64,000 nt of DNA from Oleispira sp036960605 (GCA_036960605.1 JBALXI010000020.1:15729-79728); one strand, 5' to 3'; positions 53,218 to 62,693 are shown, counted from the stretch's first letter. The notes: generated by a model not told the origin, from the sequence alone. Numbers and translations are program-made.

Positions 53218-54774
53218 ATGATGGCTAATCCAATAATCGCTGATAACAAACCTAAAAAAATCTCACTAGTGAAAGGAGAGGACTACTTTTATTGCAGTTG
53301 TGGTAAATCATCATCACAGCCTTTGTGCGATGGCTCTCATCGAGGCAGTTCTTTTACACCGAAAAAAATCACCGCCGAAGCCACAGAAGATGCGTTCTTC
53401 TGTCAGTGCAAGCAAACCAAAAACCCTCCTTATTGTGATGGCTCACATAAATCAATTAAGCAAGATCAGGTCGGTTCCGAAATAATTGCTGTTCAATCTA
53501 GTGGCGCTCAATCCAGTGAAGCGGAAGCGACGCCAGAAGAACCCCATGTCGCGTATATTCATGAACTCGCTAAAAATGGATTATCGAAAGTCGGCCATCA
53601 TGGAGAAATGGGCTCAATGGGAGTGCCTGGCAAAGATCTTCCACTTTGGGATGACATTCAGTTTGTCACTGCACAGCTCGCGACGAAACCGTTGCTCGAT
53701 AATATTGCGGTGAAGACCGAATTAGTCATCGGAAAAAATGCTAAAAAACCGCTGAAACTTGCCATTCCATTATTTGTTTCGGATATGAGTTTTGGGGCCT
53801 TATCAGAAGAAGCTAAGCTGGCATTGGCCAAAGGAGCAGAGATTGCCAATACCGGAATATGTTCGGGCGAAGGCGGAATGTTACCGGAAGAACAAGAAAG
53901 TAATTCGCGGTATTTTTATGAGCTAGCCTCGGCCAAATTTGGCTTTGATATAGAGAAACTTAAAAAAGTTCAGGCCTTTCACTTTAAAGGCGGACAAGGT
54001 GCAAAAACAGGCACCGGCGGTCATTTACCCGGTAATAAAGTCAAAGGGAAAATTGCACAAGTCAGACATTTAAAAGAAGGTGAAGACGCGATTAGCCCAG
54101 CAACCTTTAGTGATTTAAATACAGTAGAAGATTATAAAGTATTAGCCGATCAGGTACGTGAAATTTCGGGAGGAATCCCAATTGGGTTTAAGCTGTCTGC
54201 GCAACATATTGAAGCTGACATTGAATTTGCAGTGCAGGCCAGTGCTGACTACATCATTCTCGATGGTCGTGGTGGCGGTACCGGTGCAGCACCTCTTATT
54301 TTTAGAGATAATATTTCAGTTCCAACGATTCCTGCTTTGGCCAGAGCCAGAGCGTATTTAGATAGTAAAGGCTACGATCATGTCACGCTGATAATCACTG
54401 GGGGATTAAGAACTCCTGCAGATTTTGCCAAAGCGCTTGCGTTAGGCGCAGACGGAGTTGCGTTATCAAACTCGGCCATGCAAGCCATTGGTTGTGTTGG
54501 CGCTAGAATGTGTAATACCAATAATTGCCCAGCAGGCATTGCCACGCAAAAACCAGAATTACGGGCCAAGTTAAATGTGAACGAAGGGGCTGAAAAACTG
54601 GCTCGTTTCTTTGGAGCATCGGTTGAGCTTATTAAGATACTGGCACGTGCCTGTGGTCATGATGATTTAAGTAAACTCAATCACAATGACCTCACAACGT
54701 GGAAGAAAGAAATGAGCGAATTATCAGGGGTTAACTTTGGTGGTCTTAACTCTGGCGGTATTCGTCGCTTCTAG
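53218..54774 (+). CDS. CDGSH iron-sulfur domains fused to glutamate-synthase-like FMN enzyme
   Basis: A 518-residue protein. Two CDGSH-type [2Fe-2S] motifs are at the N-terminus (CSCGKSSSQPLCDGSH and CQCKQTKNPPYCDGSH, about 22-80). The rest (about 130-510) is an FMN-binding GltB-like barrel with SDMSFGALS, GEGGMLPEE, GGQGAKTGTGGHLPG, LDGRGGGTGAAP and the CNTNNCPAGIATQ cysteine cluster of a 3Fe-4S site. It lacks the glutamine amidotransferase domain. AAGGAA precedes the tandem ATGs (53218/53221). The electron-transfer substrate is unknown. It overlaps the convergent MarR gene by 51 bases. Confidence 0.9.
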   Translation: MMANPIIADNKPKKISLVKGEDYFYCSCGKSSSQPLCDGSHRGSSFTPKKITAEATEDAFFCQCKQTKNPPYCDGSHKSIKQDQVGSEIIAVQSSGAQSSEAEATPEEPHVAYIHELAKNGLSKVGHHGEMGSMGVPGKDLPLWDDIQFVTAQLATKPLLDNIAVKTELVIGKNAKKPLKLAIPLFVSDMSFGALSEEAKLALAKGAEIANTGICSGEGGMLPEEQESNSRYFYELASAKFGFDIEKLKKVQAFHFKGGQGAKTGTGGHLPGNKVKGKIAQVRHLKEGEDAISPATFSDLNTVEDYKVLADQVREISGGIPIGFKLSAQHIEADIEFAVQASADYIILDGRGGGTGAAPLIFRDNISVPTIPALARARAYLDSKGYDHVTLIITGGLRTPADFAKALALGADGVALSNSAMQAIGCVGARMCNTNNCPAGIATQKPELRAKLNVNEGAEKLARFFGASVELIKILARACGHDDLSKLNHNDLTTWKKEMSELSGVNFGGLNSGGIRRF

Positions 54775-55197
54775 ACGATTCCAATCTTCGTTTAGAACTT
54801 CAACCAATACCGCATAGCGTTCAGCCCCAATAGACTGGGCGATATCGTTTTCGATGCGCATCATATGTTGTTTAATAATGATGCGCTTTTGCTGACCATG
54901 CTCGGTGAAAGTAATAATTTTCTCATTGCCTTTCTCACTATCCTCTAGCTTGATCCAATCCAGTTCAATTAAGCGGCACACGGTTTTATGAGCGGCTTGG
55001 CGAGAAATGCTCAAGCTGCGAGCTAAGGCTGAAATGCTACTGCTTTGGCCATTCAATACTGCGAGAGCACGAGCTTGAGCGATTGTTAAGCTGACATCGC
55101 CTTGTTTTTCTAAGGAGACTAATAGCTCTTTCTCATACCATTCATAGCGTTTAAAGAGTAACGATTTTAGGTTTTGTGACAGGTCTGGAATATTCAT
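54724..55197 (-). CDS. MarR-family regulator
   Basis: A 157-residue regulator. The winged HTH (about 50-110) reads SISALARSLSISRQAAHKTVCRLIELDWIKLEDSEKG. I use ATG 55197; an in-frame TTG at 55233 is also open. Its C-terminus overlaps the CDGSH gene on the other strand. It faces the DUF2798 gene across a cluster of TTGACA-type repeats and is probably autoregulatory. Confidence 0.87.
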   Translation of the reverse strand: MNIPDLSQNLKSLLFKRYEWYEKELLVSLEKQGDVSLTIAQARALAVLNGQSSSISALARSLSISRQAAHKTVCRLIELDWIKLEDSEKGNEKIITFTEHGQQKRIIIKQHMMRIENDIAQSIGAERYAVLVEVLNEDWNRLEATNTARVKTTKVNP

Positions 55198-55207
55198 GGT
55201 GTCAATG

Positions 55208-55261
55208 CTAGTTGACAAGAAGGTTTGAAGCAACTAGTATCTTGTCATCCTTAGTTGACAA
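55208..55261. promoter_or_regulatory. Cluster of inverted repeats, MarR operator region
   Basis: CTAGTTG (55208-55214) is mirrored by CAACTAG (55231-55237), and TTGTCA (55242-55247) by TGACAA (55256-55261). TTGACA appears three times counting both strands, so -35 elements and repressor sites probably overlap here. Confidence 0.55.
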
Positions 55262-55315
55262 TGTGTTTTGAGATGATTCAATTACCATCAGTCAAAGGTT
55301 GAAGTTGATTACTAT

Positions 55316-55549
55316 ATGAAAAGAATAGAGCGTTTGTATTTTCCATTTTTTATGGCCGTATTTATGACCAGTATTATGTCATTTACCCTAACGGCCATTT
55401 ATCGAGGTTTTCACCCCGAGTTTTTATTAGATTGGGGCAGAGCCTTCAGTCTTGCATTTCCAATAGCCTTTTTCTCGGTCATCTTTGTTGCGCCTGTCGT
55501 ACATAAGTTAAGTGAGGCGTTAAAGAAAAAAACAGCGACCGTCGTTTAA
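55316..55549 (+). CDS. DUF2798 small membrane protein
   Basis: A 77-residue protein with two membrane helices (about 8-30 and 45-65) and a basic tail. It matches the DUF2798 pattern (RLYFPFFMAVFMTSIMSFTLTAI, then WGRAFSLAFPIAFF). Function is unknown for the family. It is divergent from the MarR gene, and its promoter lies in that gene's operator cluster. Confidence 0.82.
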   Translation: MKRIERLYFPFFMAVFMTSIMSFTLTAIYRGFHPEFLLDWGRAFSLAFPIAFFSVIFVAPVVHKLSEALKKKTATVV

Positions 55550-55787
55550 ATTGTTGGCGTAAATTAATACAGTCTTACTATCGATAATACTATCATCTTA
55601 ATGAATGTCATCAAAATTTTCAGTGCGACTTTATGATTGAAAAATCTAATAAAACGATGTGTAATTTATAGCGAAATAATGACTATTGAACATCTATTTC
55701 GTTAGCATCGTAATCTACTCAGTGGCGAACTAATCCTCCTATTCTAGACTTGAATACACAATCCTTAAATTAATCTAGGACGGTGCT

Positions 55788-56096
55788 ATGTTATTTTTAA
55801 TTTATTGGGAACTGAATGAGCAGGTGGCTGCAAGCCAGCGTATTGCTGCCTTAAATAAGATGCAAGCTGCAGGCTTATTTCCACCACCGGATGCCGAAAT
55901 AATTCGTTTTGATATTACCCCAGGGCAATGGGGCTCAACGGTTATGGAAGCAGACTCTAGTGGTGCTATTATGCGTCATTTAGGTGCTTGGCGTATCGCT
56001 TGCCCAGGCATATTTGTGACGACAAAAGTCTCTCCGGCAATGTCTGTAGCCGACTCAGTAGCAGAAATGATGGATGTTTTGAAAAAGTTAGATTAA
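55788..56096 (+). CDS. DUF3303-like small protein
   Basis: A 102-residue soluble protein, probably a dimeric alpha/beta-barrel (ferredoxin-like) fold. Segments MLFLIYWELNEQVAASQRIAA and FDITPGQWGSTVMEADSS resemble DUF3303 proteins. It is followed after 25 bases by a second small protein of similar fold class. Function unknown. Confidence 0.72.
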   Translation: MLFLIYWELNEQVAASQRIAALNKMQAAGLFPPPDAEIIRFDITPGQWGSTVMEADSSGAIMRHLGAWRIACPGIFVTTKVSPAMSVADSVAEMMDVLKKLD

Positions 56097-56121
56097 CCAT
56101 TTTATATTAAGGAGAAGAGTT

Positions 56122-56394
56122 ATGCCTAAATATGTTATTGAAAGAAATTTTCCAGGAGCTGGGGAATTAAGTGCGGCGGAGCTAAAAGGAATATCTGAAA
56201 AATCTAATGGCGCATTGAAGGAAATGGGGCCAGAAACCCAGTGGCTTGAAAGCTATGTTACCGATAACAAGGTATATTGCGTATATATCGCACCTGATGA
56301 AGCGGCTGTGCGCAAACATGCAGAAATGGGTGGCTTTCCAGTGGATGCCATTGCGCAAGTGAGGAATGTCATTGATCCGACAACGGCTGAATAA
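56122..56394 (+). CDS. DUF4242 (nickel-binding SCO4226-like) protein
   Basis: A 90-residue protein with the pattern of DUF4242: YVIERNFPGAGELSAAELKG, a central WLESYVTDNKVYCVYIAPDEAAVRKHAEMGGFP and an ending VIDPTTAE. Members form ferredoxin-like dimers, and some bind nickel. AAGGAG precedes the ATG. It is co-directional with the DUF3303-like gene and followed by a long hairpin. Confidence 0.85.
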   Translation: MPKYVIERNFPGAGELSAAELKGISEKSNGALKEMGPETQWLESYVTDNKVYCVYIAPDEAAVRKHAEMGGFPVDAIAQVRNVIDPTTAE

Positions 56395-56412
56395 TAAGGT
56401 TATTGATACTGA

Positions 56413-56448
56413 TTAAGGTAAGCTACTCTTATCTGCAGCTTACCTTAA
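56413..56448 (+). terminator. Twelve-bp perfect hairpin before an AraC gene
   Basis: TTAAGGTAAGCT (56413-56424) pairs fully with AGCTTACCTTAA (56437-56448) around a 12-base loop. It ends seven bases before the AraC start and has no T run. It could be a terminator of the DUF4242 unit, an AraC binding site, or an element that restricts translation of the next gene. Confidence 0.5.
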
Positions 56449-56455
56449 ATAATAA

Positions 56456-57280
56456 ATGACCACTCTCAACCAAAGCACTCTCAACAAGACGAGCCCACAG
56501 CCAAAAATTTGGTTTCGCCTAGGCATGCTAATTATAAATGGCACTGCAATCGATGCCGAAGCTCATACTCATAATGCAATACAATTAATGTGGCCCATCA
56601 GTCAATCCGTATTGAAACTGGATACTCTGAAATTTAGCCAAGCCATCGTCGTGGCTGCGGGTCAGACTCATAGTTTATCGATGGAACTTGGCTGGATTGT
56701 ATTAATCGAGCCACAGTCTTTTTTGGGTGAGCGAATTAATACATTCTTAGCAGGTTCTAGCTATCGAATACTACCGGACTTGGCGGATACAGCGATCCCA
56801 AACATAGAGCAGTCTGCGAACCTAGATTCTGTAATTAAAGGCCTGCAACCGCTTTGGCAAGTATTGGGGCTTACCCCTGTTGATTTTATGCCTGCTGATC
56901 TCAGCGAATCTGCTGAAGTTCAATTAGATAATCAGCTAGATAGCCGAATCCAACATTTAAAAAACACACTAGATCATTGTTTCACGGATGAGTGCCTTAA
57001 GCCTGAGCACTGGAAAGCTGAAGATATTGCTCAACAACTAAACTTATCTGAAAGTCGCTTCTTGCACCTTTTCAAACAAGAAATGCACATCGCTTGGCGT
57101 CCTTATTTATTATGGCGCCGTTTATTATGCGCGGTTAATGCTATCCAAAAAGGACGCTCGGCAACAGAGGCGGCATACATTGCAGGCTTTTCAGATAGTG
57201 CACACCTTAGTCGAACCTTCCGTAACAATTTTGGTATGACCATTCGGCAAGCAGGCCAAGCCTTACTAAAGGCACAATGA
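56456..57280 (+). CDS. AraC-family regulator
   Basis: A 274-residue regulator with a cupin-like N-terminal half (AEAHTHNAIQLMWPISQSV) and a C-terminal AraC HTH pair (about 180-270; IAQQLNLSESRFLHLFKQEM, then AAYIAGFSDSAHLSRTFRNNFG). No ribosome site precedes the ATG, only a strong hairpin seven bases upstream, so it may be translated weakly or from a leaderless message. Likely target: the small DUF genes just before it. Confidence 0.85.
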   Translation: MTTLNQSTLNKTSPQPKIWFRLGMLIINGTAIDAEAHTHNAIQLMWPISQSVLKLDTLKFSQAIVVAAGQTHSLSMELGWIVLIEPQSFLGERINTFLAGSSYRILPDLADTAIPNIEQSANLDSVIKGLQPLWQVLGLTPVDFMPADLSESAEVQLDNQLDSRIQHLKNTLDHCFTDECLKPEHWKAEDIAQQLNLSESRFLHLFKQEMHIAWRPYLLWRRLLCAVNAIQKGRSATEAAYIAGFSDSAHLSRTFRNNFGMTIRQAGQALLKAQ

Positions 57281-57390
57281 TTGACTAAGTGAAGTTATTT
57301 AAAAGTATCTTGTCTAAAGCCTCAATTGTATTTATCTTAATAGCTTGTACGTATTATTCATTACACTATAAAAATAAATAACTGTTAATA

Positions 57391-58389
57391 ATGAATCTTA
57401 AAATATCTTCATACTATTATAAACATTTGCTAAAACGCTTGGCCGTGGCCAACAAAAAGAAAGTAAAGGTGCCTGCGATAGCAAATTTCATGGGTTTACC
57501 AATTAACTTAAGTGACTTTAATCATCTAGCATTATCTTGCTCTCAAGTAGAACACGATCCGCTCTATGTACTTCGTACAGCTGCCAAGAGTTTACCACCC
57601 GGGCATGGGATTTTAGGGTTGTTAGTACAAAGCTGTAATACCCTCGGTGAGGCCTGCGCTTATGGCTATAAATTTCAACACTTAACCCGCAATGGCCTTC
57701 ATAGTGTATTGAATTATGATGAAGGTATTGTCACTAGCACAATCGAGATGGATGTCTCTGATCCTCAAAGCAGCGCTTTGCTCGTAGAGTATTGCCAAGC
57801 GAGCCTGTATTCCATTGCGAATTATTTAGTGGAGTGGTCTCAGCCGATTAGAATTAAAGAAATTCATTTTATGCATAAAGCGCTAGGACCCATATCAGAA
57901 TATAAGAAAATTCTTGATACTGAAACGGTACTTTTCTCTCAACCTGAAAACAAAATTGTCTTCTCCCGTGAAATCATGGATTACCCCATCGAAAGATCTG
58001 ATCCTGGTGCTAAGCAAGCACTGCTGCAAGAAGCTAAGTTACAACTACAGTCGATGAACGCAGGCGAATCTTTTGAAAAGCGAGTGCGAGATGTTTTATT
58101 AGGCCAAAATGTTTTCAATAATAAGACCCAAGTAGAATGTGCTCAGTTATTGAAAATGAGTGAGAGCACCTTGAAAAGGCGATTGCTGGAGGAGGGTGTT
58201 TCTTATAAGTCCCTATTAGACGAGGTGCGAGAGCATTATGCGAGACAATTTCTTGCCGATAATTCCTTGTCCATTCAAGACGTTTCAGAGATGTTAGGTT
58301 TTAGTAATCGCAGTGCCTTTGCTCGCGCCTTTCGAAATAGAACCGGTCTATCCCCACTGCAATATCGTCAATCTATTATCGCAGAGTGA
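57391..58389 (+). CDS. AraC-family regulator with arabinose-bd (OruR/ArgR-like) N-terminus
   Basis: A 332-residue regulator. The N-terminal domain (about 25-205) has the HGILGLLVQSCNTLGEA block found in the PF12625-type AraC group, and the C-terminal HTH pair (about 235-330) ends with VSEMLGFSNRSAFARAFRNRTGLSP. It stands before a secreted protein gene on the same strand and may control the 58492-61651 set. Confidence 0.87.
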   Translation: MNLKISSYYYKHLLKRLAVANKKKVKVPAIANFMGLPINLSDFNHLALSCSQVEHDPLYVLRTAAKSLPPGHGILGLLVQSCNTLGEACAYGYKFQHLTRNGLHSVLNYDEGIVTSTIEMDVSDPQSSALLVEYCQASLYSIANYLVEWSQPIRIKEIHFMHKALGPISEYKKILDTETVLFSQPENKIVFSREIMDYPIERSDPGAKQALLQEAKLQLQSMNAGESFEKRVRDVLLGQNVFNNKTQVECAQLLKMSESTLKRRLLEEGVSYKSLLDEVREHYARQFLADNSLSIQDVSEMLGFSNRSAFARAFRNRTGLSPLQYRQSIIAE

Positions 58390-58491
58390 TTAATAAGTAT
58401 CATTTGAACTAAACGGTATCATTTTTAAATAAGCACAATCTAATTAGTGAATGATAGAAGGACCCATAATAATAAAATAGGTACCTTCAAT

Positions 58492-59904
58492 ATGTTTATA
58501 AATAAACGGTCAAACACCCAATGGCTAGGCGCTCTTGCTGTTATTAATGCGCTAGCGCTGGTATCAGCCCCGAGTTTCGCAATGTCTAAGGTTGAGCCTC
58601 CTACGGTAGAAATTGGTCAGTCAGACATATTGAAAGAAGCCCAGCAGACTGCTGTTATGAGCACTGATCGCTACATAGCGTCACAGCAAAGCTATGAAGC
58701 TACCGGCCAATATCTGAGTATTTGGCAGGGCATGAATCACGAATGGAAACGGTTCATTATCGACAAGGTTAATGGCCGTATTCCGCACCGTATATCCACT
58801 TATGAAAACTATCTTGTTCCTGGCTTAGATTCCTATCAGCTTACTTCTCGCATGGGCCAAAATACAGGTGTTGATGGCAACTATATGTATCCCACGTCTC
58901 GCGCTATCGCCATTAACTCGAATGATCTGGATGTTGCACAGGGAAGTGTCTCGCTAAAATGGCAAGATGAAGTTAGCAGCGGAGAAGTGCCTTCTGCACA
59001 AAATAGAATTGAACATAAATTAGAGTTAGCCAACCAACCTTGGCGAGAAGGTCACTCGAGTGTTTTCCTACAGGGCTTCTCATTAAAAACAGCCTGTGAC
59101 CGCTCAGAGGCCGATAACGGCTGTAACTCAGATGGTATGTGGCCTTATCTGTATCATATCTCGCTTGAAGATTGTCAGGCTTCTGATATATCAGGAACGC
59201 GTTGTACTTTGGCAGTCAATATCTCCCGCGCTTGGACACCGAATTATGGTGGCTTTCAGCTTATTGGAGAAGTTAAGCCTTTGAATCAAAAATTACAGTA
59301 CGATTTAACCGTTTATTATGCGGGTTTAAGTGGAGAGGCTGAACATATTGCAGCGCAAGTAAAAAGCATCGCCAAAGTTGAGAATGCACTGCAAGAAGCC
59401 AAGAGTATGGCTCAAAATATTCTGCTTACCACAGGCAGCAATGATAAGCGCTATGACGAAGGTCTAGCAGCAATAACCGGTTTTGGTTTTATGTTAACAC
59501 CAGCGGATGACATTAATGCGGGTTGGAAGATGCTCGGTTCTGATGTGCGCCAACGAGGTCGCTATATTGCACGTCAACAATTTGAAATTCTCAATACTCA
59601 GTACCATTCAGGCAGCGGTTTATTAGACGTGAATGTTGACCTTAATCTCTGGGCTCCCAATACGGTTGTTAATAGTGACTTTACTGCAGAAATGGATTTG
59701 CAACTTATTGAACTGAGCAATCCTAATCGAGTAGTTGATCGTAAGCACTTAGCAGGAAAAATTTGTATTAATAGTAAAGCCGAAGCCCCTGGATTCTCAA
59801 AGTGGCAAAAGTGCAGTAAACAAACAGCCGCTGCTATTAATAAATTTGGTGGTGTAGAGCAAGAAAAGACTGAAGTAAATACTATGATAGGTGTAAGTGA
59901 ATAA
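58492..59904 (+). CDS. Secreted protein of unknown function
   Basis: A 470-residue exported protein. ATG 58492 gives a clear signal peptide (about 1-31, ending PSFA); a GTG at 58447 would add a 15-residue leader. The mature chain is rich in Asn, Gln and Ser and has scattered Trp and Tyr, with two cysteine pairs (CDRSEADNGC, CQASDISGTRC) that may be disulfides, as in extracellular beta-rich proteins. No family is recognised. It precedes a second unknown gene after one base. Confidence 0.72.
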   Translation: MFINKRSNTQWLGALAVINALALVSAPSFAMSKVEPPTVEIGQSDILKEAQQTAVMSTDRYIASQQSYEATGQYLSIWQGMNHEWKRFIIDKVNGRIPHRISTYENYLVPGLDSYQLTSRMGQNTGVDGNYMYPTSRAIAINSNDLDVAQGSVSLKWQDEVSSGEVPSAQNRIEHKLELANQPWREGHSSVFLQGFSLKTACDRSEADNGCNSDGMWPYLYHISLEDCQASDISGTRCTLAVNISRAWTPNYGGFQLIGEVKPLNQKLQYDLTVYYAGLSGEAEHIAAQVKSIAKVENALQEAKSMAQNILLTTGSNDKRYDEGLAAITGFGFMLTPADDINAGWKMLGSDVRQRGRYIARQQFEILNTQYHSGSGLLDVNVDLNLWAPNTVVNSDFTAEMDLQLIELSNPNRVVDRKHLAGKICINSKAEAPGFSKWQKCSKQTAAAINKFGGVEQEKTEVNTMIGVSE

Positions 59905-59905
59905 T

Positions 59906-60574
59906 ATGAAAAACGATATTCAACTGTGGGTCTTTAATAGCTTTATCGGAAATCCAAAAGGTTTCAAACTCATCGTAAATCAATTTGGTTGGGCAAAAGG
60001 TGCGGCTATTGTATTAAAGATGCAGTTGGATATGCTTTTAAATAATCCATTCAATGCGATTAATGTAAATCGTATCGACATTTGCTGGAAAGAGCGCTTA
60101 TCTCAAAAGCAAATACTTCCCGCATTTATCCTCTATGATACGCTTATCTCAAAAGGGTACAGTATTGATGAATCTGTTTTGGCGGTTGAAAATGTTGTGA
60201 CAGGCGTCGCTAATGAATTTTTGAAATTTACGGTACCTGCCATTAAACAGCAAGATATAAAAAGTAGGGGGCTAGCGGATCGAAAAAAGATGTTTTCTAA
60301 AATAGTCGATCGTTTCCCAAATACTTTTGGAACATTAAGCGTTGACGAAAATGAAGCGTATCACTTTACCGTAGACGCTTGCTTATTCGCAGCCTACTGC
60401 AAGCAGTTAGGCTATGAAAATCTTGGGCCGATTTTTTGCAAAGCCGATAAAATGTATTTTGACCAGCATCAACCTAATGTCGAATTCAATCGGGTTGATA
60501 CGTTAGCTATGAACGGCAAGCCCTGTGATTTCTCTTTTAATCTTGTGGAGCCTAATATTATTGCGAAGGGGTAA
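59906..60574 (+). CDS. Hypothetical cytoplasmic protein
   Basis: A 222-residue protein with no signal peptide. A hydrophobic patch (GAAIVLKMQLDMLL, about 30-45) could touch the membrane. ATG 59906 is preferred to the GTG at 59897, which overlaps the previous stop. No domain recognised. The tight spacing says it works with, or is produced together with, the secreted protein before it. Confidence 0.65.
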   Translation: MKNDIQLWVFNSFIGNPKGFKLIVNQFGWAKGAAIVLKMQLDMLLNNPFNAINVNRIDICWKERLSQKQILPAFILYDTLISKGYSIDESVLAVENVVTGVANEFLKFTVPAIKQQDIKSRGLADRKKMFSKIVDRFPNTFGTLSVDENEAYHFTVDACLFAAYCKQLGYENLGPIFCKADKMYFDQHQPNVEFNRVDTLAMNGKPCDFSFNLVEPNIIAKG

Positions 60575-60799
60575 CTGAAAATACTGTGCCATTTTATTCC
60601 ACATAATTATGGCCAGTTTATTCAATTTATATTTTCTTAATGAACGTAAATGTGAATGATATTCGCTCAAAAGGCGTGTGAAGGCTAAAGGCTGATCAGG
60701 TTTTCCATATCCTTTTCAATTAGATTGCGTTAATATTCTGATGATAATTTACATATTTAATTCAGTTTAATTCAATAAAAACGTGATGTGGTTGTTTAT

Positions 60800-61651
60800 A
60801 TGCATGTTAACTCTTTAACTATTAGGGGTCACTTGGCGACGTATGTCGACTGGAATAATGATCGAGATAAGAAAGCCCATTTCTATGCCGCCAATGGCTA
60901 CCCTGTACAAGTCTATGAACCTTTATTGAAGTTGTTGAGTGAAAAGTTTCAATTAGAAGCACTGCATAACCGTGCGCAATGGCCGAATATTGGTAAGCCT
61001 AATAATAATGTTCGCTGGCAGACCTATGCCAATGACTTGATTCACTTTCTCGACGCTCGCCACGAAACCCCCGTCGTCGGTATTGGTCATTCAATGGGGG
61101 CAACGAGTACGATTTTTGCGGCCGCCAAGCGCCCAGACTTATTCTCACACCTAATCTTGATAGAGCCCGCGGCATTAACCCAGAAAAAAAGCTGGCTGAT
61201 GAATAGAATTCCATTAAGTCTGCGTCGTAAATATATACAGCCAGGGAAGTCGACCTTGACGCGTCGCAACCGTTGGCAGAATAGATCAATTCTCCGAGGG
61301 CAAGTAGAAAATTGGAAATCGTTAGAAGGTATTGATCAGCGTTCGCTGGATAGTTTCGCTAATCACTTAGTGATCGATAAAGGCGATGAGGTCGGGTTAG
61401 CGTTCCCAAGGGCGTGGGAAGCACATAACTATTTCCACCCCTCTTCAATTTGGGCAAAGCTGAAAAAAGTTAAATGCCCCATCACCATTATTCGCTCTGA
61501 AGCGGGTATTTTTTTTGATGAAGCTATGTGGGATTATTGGAAAAAAATACGTCCGCAAGATCGTATTGAGTACATCCCAGGTTACGGACACCTATTGCCG
61601 CTACAAGCCCCCGAACTGTGCGCAGAAAAGATAATAAAAATATTTGAATGA
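60800..61651 (+). CDS. Alpha/beta hydrolase
   Basis: A 283-residue hydrolase. Nucleophile elbow GHSMGA (Ser near 97), the oxyanion region AANGYPVQVYEPLL, and a C-terminal catalytic His in PGYGHLLPLQAPE. ATG 60800 is chosen; a GTG at 60788 is in frame upstream. It is separated from the previous gene by about 225 bases of AT-rich DNA without a recognisable element. Substrate unknown. Confidence 0.86.
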   Translation: MHVNSLTIRGHLATYVDWNNDRDKKAHFYAANGYPVQVYEPLLKLLSEKFQLEALHNRAQWPNIGKPNNNVRWQTYANDLIHFLDARHETPVVGIGHSMGATSTIFAAAKRPDLFSHLILIEPAALTQKKSWLMNRIPLSLRRKYIQPGKSTLTRRNRWQNRSILRGQVENWKSLEGIDQRSLDSFANHLVIDKGDEVGLAFPRAWEAHNYFHPSSIWAKLKKVKCPITIIRSEAGIFFDEAMWDYWKKIRPQDRIEYIPGYGHLLPLQAPELCAEKIIKIFE

Positions 61652-61687
61652 GACTGTTTTAATAACACGAGTTTCAATGATGCTAAA

Positions 61688-62584
61688 TTAGCTCATTTTT
61701 TTAGCTGCTAATTTTTTTTCAATAGCGTCTAAACAGACGCTAACGCTCATCGGAAGTTGGGTATCAAAAGTATGTAATGCGTAGACGGGATTTATGGGCA
61801 ATTGATAGTCTGGGAAAACAGGCTTGAGTATTGATTCTTTAGACCCCAATCTAAATTCGGGGATTAGGCCAATCCCTGCTCCTGATTCAATCAAGGTAAA
61901 GCACGTATTAAACGAATTAGTAATACAACGTGCTTCAGCCACAAAAATCAGCGGCGTTTGTCCCTTTATTGTTGAGGCTTTAACGTTTGTTGTTTTGAAT
62001 TCGTGTCGAATCTTTTTATCTTGCCAGCTGTTTGCAATATAGGCTGCCTCTGCAATATTATTTTGCGTTAACAGTGCATCGCTAGCGCATAAAACATCTC
62101 GAAACTCGCCAATACGGCGCTGCTTAATATTACTATCACCTGATTGGCCAACACGTATCGCCAAATCGATGTTATCGGCCATTAGGTCATGGCGTATATC
62201 ACTGCTAATAAGCTCTGGATACAGTAAGGGAAATTCCTTCATCACTTCTGCAATAGCAGGGGCAATGAGGGTTTCCATCAAAGCATTAGGAGCAGTAATG
62301 CGAACGGTGCCTTTCGGTACTTCCAATACTTCTTGAGCTTGTTGCCAAGCTTGATCGGCAATTTGATTGAGTGCTTTGCAGTGCTGATAAAAATCTTGCC
62401 CGGCAGGGGTTAATGTTTGGCGGCGAGTAGTGCGCTTCAATAAGGTGATTCCCAGATTCTGCTCTAGGGTTTTTAAATGCTGGCTGATGACCGATTTTGA
62501 AAGCTGAAGTAACTCAGCGGCGGCAGTGATTGAGCCTGTTTCTACAATATGTGCGAAGACGGCCATATGGCGTAGTTGATTCAT
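61688..62584 (-). CDS. LysR-family regulator
   Basis: A 298-residue regulator with N-terminal HTH (AVFAHIVETGSITAAAELLQLSKSVISQHLKTLEQNLG) and the usual effector domain (about 90-290). It is divergent from the SnoaL-like gene, and an inverted repeat sits between them, so that gene is the probable target. Confidence 0.9.
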   Translation of the reverse strand: MNQLRHMAVFAHIVETGSITAAAELLQLSKSVISQHLKTLEQNLGITLLKRTTRRQTLTPAGQDFYQHCKALNQIADQAWQQAQEVLEVPKGTVRITAPNALMETLIAPAIAEVMKEFPLLYPELISSDIRHDLMADNIDLAIRVGQSGDSNIKQRRIGEFRDVLCASDALLTQNNIAEAAYIANSWQDKKIRHEFKTTNVKASTIKGQTPLIFVAEARCITNSFNTCFTLIESGAGIGLIPEFRLGSKESILKPVFPDYQLPINPVYALHTFDTQLPMSVSVCLDAIEKKLAAKKMS

Positions 62585-62667
62585 TGATTTCTCACATTGT
62601 CCGTAAAAACCGAATAATCAATTCTAATACCTTTGTTTTTCTCTATCAATACCCGCTCTAAACTATC

Positions 62668-62693
62668 TGTCTTAAAGAATCTCAACTAAGACA
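62668..62693. promoter_or_regulatory. Inverted repeat between divergent LysR and SnoaL-like genes
   Basis: TGTCTTA (62668-62674) and TAAGACA (62687-62693) with a 12-base spacer. It lies 45 bases before the SnoaL-like ATG. Size is compatible with a LysR-type site, and the promoter is probably nearby. Confidence 0.45.
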
